Positions 38,123 through 48,115 of a stretch of 64,000 nt of DNA are shown here, piece after piece. The translations under genes and the position numbers were made by a program. The notes beneath the pieces are model-generated. The model saw only the letters and a program-made list of their open reading frames with translations. It was not told the origin of the DNA and made no database searches. Location of the stretch: assembly GCA_023399815.1 (NCBI GenBank), contig JAEWOJ010000018.1, forward strand, positions 6,925 to 70,924. Reading direction: 5' to 3'. The DNA comes from Pseudomonadota bacterium. Its GTDB lineage: Bacteria; Pseudomonadota; Gammaproteobacteria; Xanthomonadales; Xanthomonadaceae. Each line of letters begins with the position of its first letter. Position 1 is the stretch's first letter.

Positions 38123-39625
38123 TCAGGCCGCCTCGGCCTGCTCGCGGCGCGGGCCTTCCAGCAGGGCACGGCCGACCATGTCCACCAGCAGGTCCAGCTC
38201 GGCCTCGTCCATGCCGAAGTGCGGGGTGAAGCGCAGCGAGTTCTCGCCGCCGTGGATCACGTTGACGCCGTGCATGCGCAGCCATTCCTCGGTGGAGCCG
38301 GCGCCATAGCACTTGAACTGCGGCGCCAGCTCGCAGGAGAACAGCAGGCCGGTGCCCTGGACCTTGGTGATCAGGCCGCCGAGCCGGGCCTTGAGCGCCT
38401 CCAGCTTCCGCACCGCCTGCTCGCCGCGCAGGCGGATGTTGGCGCGCACTTCCGGCGTGAGGCGGGCGAGGGTGGCGCAGGCCACGTCCAGCGCGCGCGG
38501 GTTGGTGGTCATGGTGTTGCCGTACACGCCCTTGCGGTACAGGCTGGCGGCGTGCTCGGTGACGGCCAGCACCGACAGCGGGAACTGCGCGCCGTTCAGG
38601 GCCTTGGAGTAGGTCTCCATGTCCGGCGGGTCCAGGGTCTCGTAGCCCGGGTAATCGACGAAGGACAGGGTGCCGTGCGCGCGCAGCGCGGCCTGGATGG
38701 AGTCGATCAGCAGCAGGCTGCCGTGAGCGCGGGTCAGTTCGCGCGCCAGCCTGTAGAAGCCGGCCGGGACCGCGCGGCCCGGGTCGCCTTCGCCCATCAC
38801 CGGCTCCAGGAACACCGCCTCGATGAACCAGTTGTTGGCCCTGGCGTCGTCGAACGCCTTGCGCAGCGCGGCCTCGTCGTACGGCGGAATGGCGATGACG
38901 CTGTCCTCGCCGCGGTAGCTGGCCAGGTAGCGGTCGTAGGTCTTGCGGGTCGAATCCGAGTACAGCGCCGGGCGGTCGGTGCGGCCGTGGAAGCTGCCCT
39001 TGATGACCACGCGCTTGATGGTGGCGCCGGCGTGCGCGGCGCCCGGCTCGGTCTGCAGCTTGGCGTTGATGTCGGCGATGCGCGCGGCCAGGCCGACCGC
39101 CTCGGAACCGGAGTTCAGGCACATGAAGTGCGAGAACGGACAGCCGCCGCGGCTGTGGCCGATCTCCCTGCGCAGCGCCTGCACGAAGCGGCGCTGGGCC
39201 AGGCTCGGGGTCATGATGTTGGCCATCACCTGCGGCCTGGCCGCGGCGGCCAGCACGTCGGCCGGGGTATGGCCGAAGCCGAGCATGCCGTAGCCGCCGG
39301 CGTCGTACAGCACCGCGCCCTTGAGCGAGACCACCCACGGGCCGCAGGCTGCCAGGGCGATGTAGGGCACCACCGCGTCGTCGGCGTAGAAGTTGACGAA
39401 GCCGGACTGCATCGCGGCGATCTGCTCCTTCTCGTCGAGGTCGAGCAGGTCGGCGGCCTCGTCCTTGATGCGGGCGTATTCGCCGGCGGCGGCCGCGATG
39501 GCGCGCACCAGGTCGGGATGGGCAGCGGCCAGGCGTTCGATGGCGGCATCGTCCAGGCCCGTGGTCAGGCGGGTGCCGGCATGCGCGCGAAGCGGGGCGA
39601 GGGGGCCGAGTACGGTCATGCTCAT
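38123..39625 (-). CDS. class III PLP-dependent aminotransferase
   Basis: The 500-residue protein is a fold-type I, class III aminotransferase with a long N-terminal extension (about 95 residues before PWVVSLKGAVLYDAGG). LNSGSEAV binds the cofactor phosphate. LLLIDSIQAALRAHG replaces the common DEVQ/GxGR stretch, and METYSKALNGAQFPLS supplies the Schiff-base lysine. The diverged motifs mean the substrate cannot be read; omega-amino acids or lysine-like amines are typical for the class. A GGAG seven bases upstream favours the ATG at 39625. It is divergent from an Lrp-family gene that probably controls it. Confidence 0.87.
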   Translation of the reverse strand: MSMTVLGPLAPLRAHAGTRLTTGLDDAAIERLAAAHPDLVRAIAAAAGEYARIKDEAADLLDLDEKEQIAAMQSGFVNFYADDAVVPYIALAACGPWVVSLKGAVLYDAGGYGMLGFGHTPADVLAAAARPQVMANIMTPSLAQRRFVQALRREIGHSRGGCPFSHFMCLNSGSEAVGLAARIADINAKLQTEPGAAHAGATIKRVVIKGSFHGRTDRPALYSDSTRKTYDRYLASYRGEDSVIAIPPYDEAALRKAFDDARANNWFIEAVFLEPVMGEGDPGRAVPAGFYRLARELTRAHGSLLLIDSIQAALRAHGTLSFVDYPGYETLDPPDMETYSKALNGAQFPLSVLAVTEHAASLYRKGVYGNTMTTNPRALDVACATLARLTPEVRANIRLRGEQAVRKLEALKARLGGLITKVQGTGLLFSCELAPQFKCYGAGSTEEWLRMHGVNVIHGGENSLRFTPHFGMDEAELDLLVDMVGRALLEGPRREQAEAA

Positions 39626-39704
39626 CTCCAGAATGTCGTGATGCATCCATTATCTGGAGATTCTGGTCATATGGCAGCTGTCATTCAGGCGAAAATCGGG
39701 TTAA

Positions 39705-39723
39705 TTTCGTCGAATCGACGAAA
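39705..39723. promoter_or_regulatory. 19-bp perfect palindrome, candidate Lrp/AsnC operator
   Basis: TTTCGTCGA-A-TCGACGAAA is a perfect 19-bp palindrome 12 bp before the Lrp-family start, in the 110-bp space shared with the divergent aminotransferase. Closer to the aminotransferase, CTCCAGA and TCTGGAG (about 39626-39659) form a second, looser pair. The position suggests autoregulation plus control of the neighbour. Confidence 0.6.
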
Positions 39724-39735
39724 CGGGTCCGCGAT

Positions 39736-40167
39736 GTGAAGATTTCCCCCGCCGACGAACGCCTGCTGTCCGTGCTGCGCGAGGACGCGCGCGCTTCCAC
39801 CGCGCAGATCGCGCGCCGGCTCGGGCTGTCGCGCACCACCGTGCAGAGCCGCATCGACCGGCTCGAGCAGCAGGGAGTGATCGCCGGCTACACGGTGCGC
39901 ACCCACGAGGACTACGAGCAGGGGCAGGTGCGCGCGCACGTGCTGATCACCGTGCTGCCGCGGAAGATGCCGGCCGTGGTCAAGGCGCTGCGCGAGATCC
40001 CGGAGGTGCGCACCCTGCACTCGGTCAGCGGCGCGCACGACCTGGTGGCGATGGTGGTGGTGGGCGGGGTCGGCGAGATGGACGTGGTCACCGATGCCAT
40101 CGGCGTCATCGACGGGGTCGAGCGCACCACCAGCGCGATCATCCTCTCGACGAAATTCGAGCGTTGA
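39736..40167 (+). CDS. Lrp/AsnC-family transcriptional regulator
   Basis: The 143-residue protein has the N-terminal helix-turn-helix (LLSVLREDARASTAQIARRL, then GLSRTTVQSRIDRLE) and the C-terminal RAM effector domain (HVLITVLPRKMPAVVKALRE, and a VSGAHDLVAMVVVGG turn). Such proteins sense amino acids and form octamers or larger assemblies. It is divergent from the class III aminotransferase, with a perfect palindrome directly upstream. The natural guess is control of amino-acid or amine catabolism by the substrate. Confidence 0.93.
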   Translation: MKISPADERLLSVLREDARASTAQIARRLGLSRTTVQSRIDRLEQQGVIAGYTVRTHEDYEQGQVRAHVLITVLPRKMPAVVKALREIPEVRTLHSVSGAHDLVAMVVVGGVGEMDVVTDAIGVIDGVERTTSAIILSTKFER

Positions 40168-40207
40168 CCGCCCCCGATCCGCCTGCGGGCAGCCTGTCTG
40201 CGGGCTA

Positions 40208-40432
40208 GCTGTAGGGGTGGTTGTAGGACTGTAGGGGCGATTGTAGGAGCGACGCCAGTCGCGATGGGTCTTGCCCATTCAAATCCCCGTACAGGGATGC
40301 GCGGGCCGTTGCGGAAGGATCTGCATGCAAGCCCCTCGCGACTGGCGTCGCTCCTACAACCGCCCCAACAACAGCCCCAAGCAACGCCCCTATAAGCGCC
40401 CCTACAACCGCTCCTGCGGGCGTTCGGCGGCG
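40208..40432. repeat. composite GTAG-REP with nested GTAGGGG / CCCCTAC units
   Basis: A perfect 24-bp inverted repeat has its left arm TTGTAGGAGCGACGCCAGTC plus GCGA at 40241-40264 and the matching arm at 40336-40359. Outside it, the left flank repeats TGTAGGGG-YGRT units (40210-40240) and the right flank repeats CCGCCCC and CGCCCCTAYAA units (40360-40425), so a longer, imperfect inverted repeat encloses the core. It fills the 305-bp gap between the Lrp gene and queA. Promoter sequence for queA must overlap its right end. Confidence 0.85.
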
Positions 40433-40472
40433 GCCGGTACAATGTCCGGCTCCCCCGTTCGATGCCGCGGCC

Positions 40473-42723
<2,251 letters not shown>

Positions 42724-42744
42724 GCCTGCTTCCTCAAGAATGTA

Positions 42745-42955
42745 AGCCCCTCTCCCTTTGGGGCAAGGCCGCACGGCCTGCGCGCCACTGGCGCGCGTGT
42801 GGTCGCGCGCCCACGCCGCTGGCGTGGGCCGGGGCGCGGAGCGGGGGTTGGAGTGAGGGCGACCGGAGCCCGGATGTTCAACCATCACGGACTCCGTCCG
42901 CCCCTCATCCGCCCTTCGGGCACCTTCTCCCGGGGGGGAGAAGGGGAGGGGGAGC
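42745..42955. repeat. CTCTCCC-type dispersed intergenic repeat, copy 5
   Basis: This fills most of the tgt-yajC gap. It has the opening CCCCTCTCCCTTTGGGGC, the GCGCGCCACTGGCGCGC and CCCACGCCGCTGGCGTGGG palindromes (about 42779-42832), GGAGCGGGGGTTGGAGTGAGG, and the closing CCTCATCCGCCCTTCGGGC with CTTCTCCCGGGGGGGAGAAGG. It is nearly identical in plan to the left part of copy 4. The ~100 bp after it hold the yajC leader. Confidence 0.85.
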
Positions 42956-43054
42956 GCCTTGCAATCGGCCGGGCCCGCCCCTATGGCATACTTCCCCGCT
43001 TCCCGTTTCGCGGTCCCGCCCCCGGCAGGGCCGCCCAACAGTCAAGGACACACG

Positions 43055-43384
43055 ATGAACCCGATGGCTATCCTGCTTCCCGTCGCCCAGGCCGCTCCCG
43101 CTTCGCCGGGCATGACCACCTTCCTGTTGCCGATCGCCCTGATCGCGGTCATGTACTTCCTGATGATCCGCCCGCAGATGAAGCGCCAGAAGGAACACAA
43201 GGCGATGCTGGAGAAGATCTCCAAGGGCGACGAAGTGCTGACCAACGGCGGCATCGCCGGCGTGGTGACCGACATCGGCGACAACTTCGTCACCGTCGAA
43301 GTGGCCGACAACGTCCGCATCCGCGTGCAGAAGGGCGCCATCGGCAACGTGCTGCCCAAGGGCACGCTGAAGTCCGCCGCCTGA
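43055..43384 (+). CDS. yajC: preprotein translocase subunit YajC
   Basis: Small inner-membrane partner of SecDF. The 109-residue protein has one membrane helix (FLLPIALIAVMYFLMI, about 23-38) followed by the diagnostic RPQMKRQKEHKAML, then a soluble KOW-like domain (KGDEVLTNGGIAGVVTDIGD). It leads the yajC-secD-secF operon, 61 bp before secD. A longer frame starts upstream, but the ATG at 43055 matches the family. Confidence 0.96.
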   Translation: MNPMAILLPVAQAAPASPGMTTFLLPIALIAVMYFLMIRPQMKRQKEHKAMLEKISKGDEVLTNGGIAGVVTDIGDNFVTVEVADNVRIRVQKGAIGNVLPKGTLKSAA

Positions 43385-43445
43385 GCCCCGCGTTTCCCTT
43401 CCGTCATGTCGCGGCGCCGGAACAGGCGTCGCGCAGGAACCTGCA

Positions 43446-45287
43446 ATGCTTGAATTTCCACGCTGGAAGTACTTCCTGATCCTGATCGTCCTGTTGCTCA
43501 GCGCCCTGTACGCGCTGCCCAACGTGTACCAGAAGGACCCGTCCGTGCAGATCACCGCCAACCGCGGCGGCCAGATCGACGACGCCCTCAGGCAGCGCGT
43601 CAGCGCGGCGCTGGGCGAGGCCGGTGTCGCGCCGAAGTCGGTGGAGAAGGAAGGCGAGAGCCTGATCGTCCGCCTGAACTCGCTCGACGCCCAGACCCGC
43701 GCCAACGACGTGCTGCGCGAGACGGCCGGCGAGAACTACACCGTCGCGCTGAACCTGGCCTCGACCGTGCCGGACTGGCTGGCCCGGGTTGGCGGCAAGC
43801 CGATGGTGCTGGGCCTGGACCTGGTGGGCGGCGTGCACTTCGCCCTGCAGGTGGACAAGAAGGCCGCCGTGGACAAGCGTTTCGAGGCGTTCGCCGAGGA
43901 CATCCGCACCACGCTGCGCGACAACCGCGTCGGCTACCGCTCGGTCGAGCGCCGCGGCGAGAGCGACATCCAGGTGACGCTGTCCAACGCCGCCGATGCG
44001 GACAAGGCCCGCGTCGCCCTGGCCAAGGCGCAGCCGACCCTGACCTATTCGGTCAACGACGAGCGCATCACCGTCAGCGTGCCACAGACCGAAATGCTGC
44101 AGATCGCCTCCGGCGCCATCGAGCAGAATCTGACCACGCTGCGCAACCGCGTCAACGAACTGGGCGTGGCCGAGCCGATCATCCAGCGCCAGGGCGACGA
44201 CCGCATCGTGGTCGAACTGCCGGGCGTGCAGGATACCGCCGAGGCCAAGCGCATGATCGGCGCCACCGCCACCCTGGAATACCGCCTGGTGGTGGACGGC
44301 AACGCGCAGGACGCCGCCGCCAGCGGCCGCATCCCGCCGGAAGCGCGCCTGTACCGCGACCGCCGCGGCCTGCCGGTGCTGCTGAACAAGCGCACCATCG
44401 TGACCGGCGACCAGATGGTCAAGGCCGAGGTGTCCACCGACCAGAACGGCCTGCCCGCGGTCGCGGTCACGCTCAACAGCGTCGGCGGCCAGCGCATGTT
44501 CGACGTCACCAGCGTCAACGTGAACAAGCCGATGGCCGTGGTCTACACCGAGCGCATCCCGCAGGTGACCGTGGTCGACGGCAAGGAACAGCGCAGCTTC
44601 CGGGTCAAGGAAGAAGTCATTTCCGTGGCCAACATCAACAGCCCGCTGGGCAAGAACTTCATCACCACCGGCCTGGAGAAGACCGAGGCCGATGGTCTCG
44701 CCAAGCTGCTGCGCGCCGGTTCGCTGGCCGCGCCGATGGACTTCGTCGAGGAATACGTGATCGGCCCGAGCCTGGGTGCGGAGAACGTGGCCCGCGGCGT
44801 CAAGGCGGTGGTGTTCTCGTTCGTGTTCACCCTGGCGTTCTTCACCGTGTACTACCGCATGTTCGGCGCGATCACCTCGGTGGCGCTGCTGTTCAACCTG
44901 CTGATCGTGGTGTCGGTGATGTCGCTGTTCGGCGCGACCATGACCCTGCCGGGCTTCGCCGGCCTGGCGTTGTCGGTGGGCCTGTCGGTGGACGCCAACG
45001 TGCTCATCAACGAGCGCATCCGCGAGGAACTGCGCGCCGGCATGCCGCCCAAGACGGCCATCGCCGCCGGCTACGAGAAGGCCTCGCACACGATCCTCGA
45101 CGCCAACCTGACCGGCCTGATCGTGGGCGTGGCGCTGTACGCCTTCGGCACCGGCCCGCTGAAGGGCTTCGCGCTGACCATGATCATCGGCATCTTCGCC
45201 TCGATGTTCACCGCGATCACCGTGTCGCGCTCGCTGGCGGTGCTGATCTACGGCCACCGCAAGAAGCTGACCTCCGTGGCGATCTGA
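43446..45287 (+). CDS. secD: protein translocase subunit SecD
   Basis: Uses the proton gradient to complete protein export through SecYEG. The 613-residue protein has an N-terminal membrane helix, the large periplasmic P1 domain (with VLGLDLVGGVHFALQVD) and five C-terminal helices. FAGLALSVGLSVDANVLINE carries the TM4 proton-relay aspartate. It lies between yajC and secF in the standard order. Confidence 0.97.
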   Translation: MLEFPRWKYFLILIVLLLSALYALPNVYQKDPSVQITANRGGQIDDALRQRVSAALGEAGVAPKSVEKEGESLIVRLNSLDAQTRANDVLRETAGENYTVALNLASTVPDWLARVGGKPMVLGLDLVGGVHFALQVDKKAAVDKRFEAFAEDIRTTLRDNRVGYRSVERRGESDIQVTLSNAADADKARVALAKAQPTLTYSVNDERITVSVPQTEMLQIASGAIEQNLTTLRNRVNELGVAEPIIQRQGDDRIVVELPGVQDTAEAKRMIGATATLEYRLVVDGNAQDAAASGRIPPEARLYRDRRGLPVLLNKRTIVTGDQMVKAEVSTDQNGLPAVAVTLNSVGGQRMFDVTSVNVNKPMAVVYTERIPQVTVVDGKEQRSFRVKEEVISVANINSPLGKNFITTGLEKTEADGLAKLLRAGSLAAPMDFVEEYVIGPSLGAENVARGVKAVVFSFVFTLAFFTVYYRMFGAITSVALLFNLLIVVSVMSLFGATMTLPGFAGLALSVGLSVDANVLINERIREELRAGMPPKTAIAAGYEKASHTILDANLTGLIVGVALYAFGTGPLKGFALTMIIGIFASMFTAITVSRSLAVLIYGHRKKLTSVAI

Positions 45288-45351
45288 CGCGAATCCATCG
45301 CAGGAACCCGCACATCCTCCATGTGCGGGGACTCACAGGAAAAATCCTTGC

Positions 45352-46320
45352 ATGAAACTGTTCCCGCTCCATCTCATCCCGAACGACACCACCATCGACT
45401 TCATGCGCCACCGCAAGCCGGTGCTGGCGTTGATGGTGGTGCTGCTGATGGCGTCCATCGCCATCATCGGCTTCAAGGGCTTCAACTACGCGCTCGAGTT
45501 CACCGGCGGCACCGTGGTGCGCACGCACTTCGAGAAGACCGTGGACATGGACCAGGTGCGTGAGCGGCTGGCGAAGGCCGGCTTCGAGAACGCGCAGGTG
45601 CAGAGCGTCGGCGGCGGCAACGACGTGATGATCCGCCTGCAGGCCGACGCCGAGCACAACAACGCCGCCGACGCCGCGCAGAAAGTCGCCGAGCAGGTGC
45701 GCGCGGCCATCACCAGCGACGCCAACCCGGCCGCCGTGCAGCCGGGCGAATTCGTCGGCCCGCAGGTCGGCAAGGACCTGGCGATGAACGGCGTCTACGC
45801 CACGCTGTTCATGCTGATCGGCTTCCTGATCTACATCGCCGCGCGCTTCGAGTGGAAGTTCGCGATGGTGGCCAGCATCACCGCGTTCTTCGACCTGATC
45901 CTGACCATCGCCTACATGTCGCTGCTCGGCCGCGAGTTCGACCTGACCGTGCTGGCCGGCCTGCTGTCGGTGATGGGCTTCGCCATCAACGACATCATCG
46001 TGGTGTTCGACCGCGTGCGCGAGAACTTCCGCAGCCTGCGCGTGGATTCGCTGGAAGTGCTCAACCGCTCGATCAACCAGACCCTGTCGCGCACCATCAT
46101 CACCGCGGTGATGTTCTTCCTGTCGGCGCTGGCGCTGTACCTGTACGGCGGCGCGTCGATGGAAGGCCTGGCCGAGACCCACATGATCGGCGCGGTGATC
46201 GTGGTGGTGTCCTCGGTGGTGGTCGCGGTGCCGATGCTGACGATCGGGCCGTTCAGGGTTTCCAAGCAGGACCTGCTGCCCAAGGCCAAGGACGTCGAGG
46301 AACTGGCGCGCCGCCCGTAA
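45352..46320 (+). CDS. secF: protein translocase subunit SecF
   Basis: Partner of SecD in proton-driven protein export. The 322-residue protein has helix 1 near 25-45, a short periplasmic domain beginning ALEFTGGTVVRTHFE, and five C-terminal helices. GFAINDIIVVFDRVRENFRS is the SecF signature containing the conserved Asp-Arg pair. It ends at a strong terminator, so the queA/tgt-yajC-secDF transcript probably stops here. Confidence 0.97.
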   Translation: MKLFPLHLIPNDTTIDFMRHRKPVLALMVVLLMASIAIIGFKGFNYALEFTGGTVVRTHFEKTVDMDQVRERLAKAGFENAQVQSVGGGNDVMIRLQADAEHNNAADAAQKVAEQVRAAITSDANPAAVQPGEFVGPQVGKDLAMNGVYATLFMLIGFLIYIAARFEWKFAMVASITAFFDLILTIAYMSLLGREFDLTVLAGLLSVMGFAINDIIVVFDRVRENFRSLRVDSLEVLNRSINQTLSRTIITAVMFFLSALALYLYGGASMEGLAETHMIGAVIVVVSSVVVAVPMLTIGPFRVSKQDLLPKAKDVEELARRP

Positions 46321-46341
46321 GGCCGCCGTGTCCCGCCCTTG

Positions 46342-46369
46342 AAAGAGCCGCGCCCATGCGCGGCTCTTT
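46342..46369 (+). terminator. intrinsic terminator after secF
   Basis: Perfect 11-bp stem AAAGAGCCGCG/CGCGGCTCTTT with loop CCCATG, followed by CTTTATGTCTT. It starts 21 bp after the secF stop. Confidence 0.9.
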
Positions 46370-46374
46370 CTTTA

Positions 46375-46737
46375 TGTCTTCGGTCTTTATGTTTTCGGTA
46401 GCGCCCGACCGTTGCTCGGGCGGCGTTGAGTTCGATGGGCGCGACAGCGCAGATCAGCGGTCGGCACCCATCGCGAGCATCACGAAATGGCCGGGGGCGG
46501 AGCCCCCCGATTCCGGGCTGCCGAGGCAGCAGGCTTCCCATGCCTGCGTCGCCCCTGCGCGCACCATCATTGAAGCCGCCCGCACACTGGAAAGCCGTCG
46601 CCGGACGTGGCTTTACCATGCCCATTCCATGCGGTGGCGTCGGTTGTGTTAGCTGCGGACGCACACTACGATCCTTCCGGTTCAGCGCGGCGGCAATGCA
46701 GGGCGGCGCTGGTTTTCCGCATCCATCCGAGGTTTTC
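46375..46737. other. 363-bp leader region of fabV
   Basis: I see no convincing gene. A GTAG-headed stem (GTAG then CGCCCGACCGTTGCTCGGGC, from 46398) resembles a lone REP element, and GGGGGC-GGA-GCCCCC forms a hairpin near 46495-46509. The rest probably contains the fabV promoter. A plus-strand frame continues through it into fabV, but its sequence is low-complexity Arg/Pro-rich and unlike FabV. Confidence 0.45.
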
Positions 46738-48000
46738 ATGGTCATCAAACCGCGTGTGCGCGGCTTCATCTGCGTCACCACCCATCCGACCGGCTGCGAC
46801 GCGGCGGTCAAGGAACAGATCGACTACATCAAGGCGCAGCCCAAACTCGCCCACGGCCCGAAGAAGGTGCTGGTGATCGGCGCGTCCACCGGCTACGGCC
46901 TGGCCGCGCGCATCAAGGCCGCCTTCGGCAGCGACGCCGCCACGCTGGGCGTGTTCTTCGAGCGTCCCGGCAGCGAGAGCAAGCCGGGCACGGCCGGCTG
47001 GTACAACTCGGCCGCGTTCGAGAAGTACGCGCACGCGGCCGGCCTGTACGCGCGCAGCGTCAACGGCGATGCGTTCTCCGACGAGGTCAAGCAGAAGGTC
47101 ATCGAGATCATCAAGGCCGACCTGGGCCAGGTGGACCAGGTGGTCTACAGCCTGGCGTCGCCGCGCCGCAGGCACCCGAAGACCGGCGAGGTCATCAGCT
47201 CCACGCTCAAGCCGATCGGCGAGCCGATCACGCTGCGCGGCCTGGATACCGACAAGGAAGTGCTGACCGAGACCACCCTGCAGCCGGCCACCGCCGAGGA
47301 GATCGCCGGCACCGTGCAGGTGATGGGCGGCGAGGACTGGCAGATGTGGATCGACGCGCTGCTGGAAGCCGGCGTGCTGGCGCCGGGCGCGACCACCACC
47401 GCCTTCACCTACGTCGGCGAGGAGATCACCCAGGCGATCTACTGGAACGGTTCGATCGGTGCCGCGAAGAAGGACCTGGACGCCAAGGTCAAGGACATCC
47501 GCGCCAGCCTGCAGGGCATCGGCGGCGATGCGCGCGTGTCGGTGCTCAAGGCGGTGGTCACCCAGGCCAGCTCGGCGATCCCGACCATGCCGCTGTACCT
47601 GTCGCTGCTGTTCAAGGTGATGAAGAGCGAGGGCACCCACGAAGGCTGCATCGAGCAGCTCGATACCCTGTACGACATCCTCTACAACGGCCCGCAGGGT
47701 GGCGCCAACGCCGCCGGGCACATTCGCCAGAACCTGGTGGACGGCAAGGGCCGCAGCGTCGCCCTGGTCGACGAGGAAGGCCGCTTGCGCGCCGACTACA
47801 AGGAAATGGCGCCGGAAGTGCAGGGCAGGGTGGTCGAGCTGTGGCCGCAGGTCACCAACGAGAACCTGTACGGGATCAGCGACCTGGCCGGCTACAAGGC
47901 CGACTTCCTGCGCCTGTTCGGCTTCGGCATCGAGGGCGTGGACTACGAGGCCGACGTGAATCCGGACGTGAAGATCGAGAACCTGGTCGATCTGACCTGA
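46738..48000 (+). CDS. fabV: enoyl-[acyl-carrier-protein] reductase FabV
   Basis: Catalyses the last reduction of each fatty-acid elongation cycle with NADH. The 420-residue protein has the cofactor loop GASTGYGLA at 48-56, [16 protein letters not shown] near 135-150 and the FabV-specific active pair Tyr235-x8-Lys244. FabV is the triclosan-insensitive enoyl reductase common in Xanthomonas, Pseudomonas and Vibrio. The ATG at 46738 gives the standard [20 protein letters not shown] start. No other fatty-acid gene is adjacent. Confidence 0.96.
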   Translation: MVIKPRVRGFICVTTHPTGCDAAVKEQIDYIKAQPKLAHGPKKVLVIGASTGYGLAARIKAAFGSDAATLGVFFERPGSESKPGTAGWYNSAAFEKYAHAAGLYARSVNGDAFSDEVKQKVIEIIKADLGQVDQVVYSLASPRRRHPKTGEVISSTLKPIGEPITLRGLDTDKEVLTETTLQPATAEEIAGTVQVMGGEDWQMWIDALLEAGVLAPGATTTAFTYVGEEITQAIYWNGSIGAAKKDLDAKVKDIRASLQGIGGDARVSVLKAVVTQASSAIPTMPLYLSLLFKVMKSEGTHEGCIEQLDTLYDILYNGPQGGANAAGHIRQNLVDGKGRSVALVDEEGRLRADYKEMAPEVQGRVVELWPQVTNENLYGISDLAGYKADFLRLFGFGIEGVDYEADVNPDVKIENLVDLT

Positions 48001-48006
48001 AGGACG

Positions 48007-48030
48007 AAAGGCCGGCGTAAGCCGGCCTTT
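48007..48030. terminator. intrinsic terminator between fabV and the converging fimX-like gene
   Basis: Perfect 10-bp stem AAAGGCCGGC/GCCGGCCTTT with loop GTAA, six bases after the fabV stop. It could serve both converging genes, although the T tail is short. Confidence 0.8.
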
Positions 48031-48115
48031 CCGCATCTGGCGGTGCCGGGCGCTGGGGCCGGCATCCGCGGGATCGTTGCCAGTGCGGTTGCCGGCCAGC
48101 GGCCGGCGCTACCCC

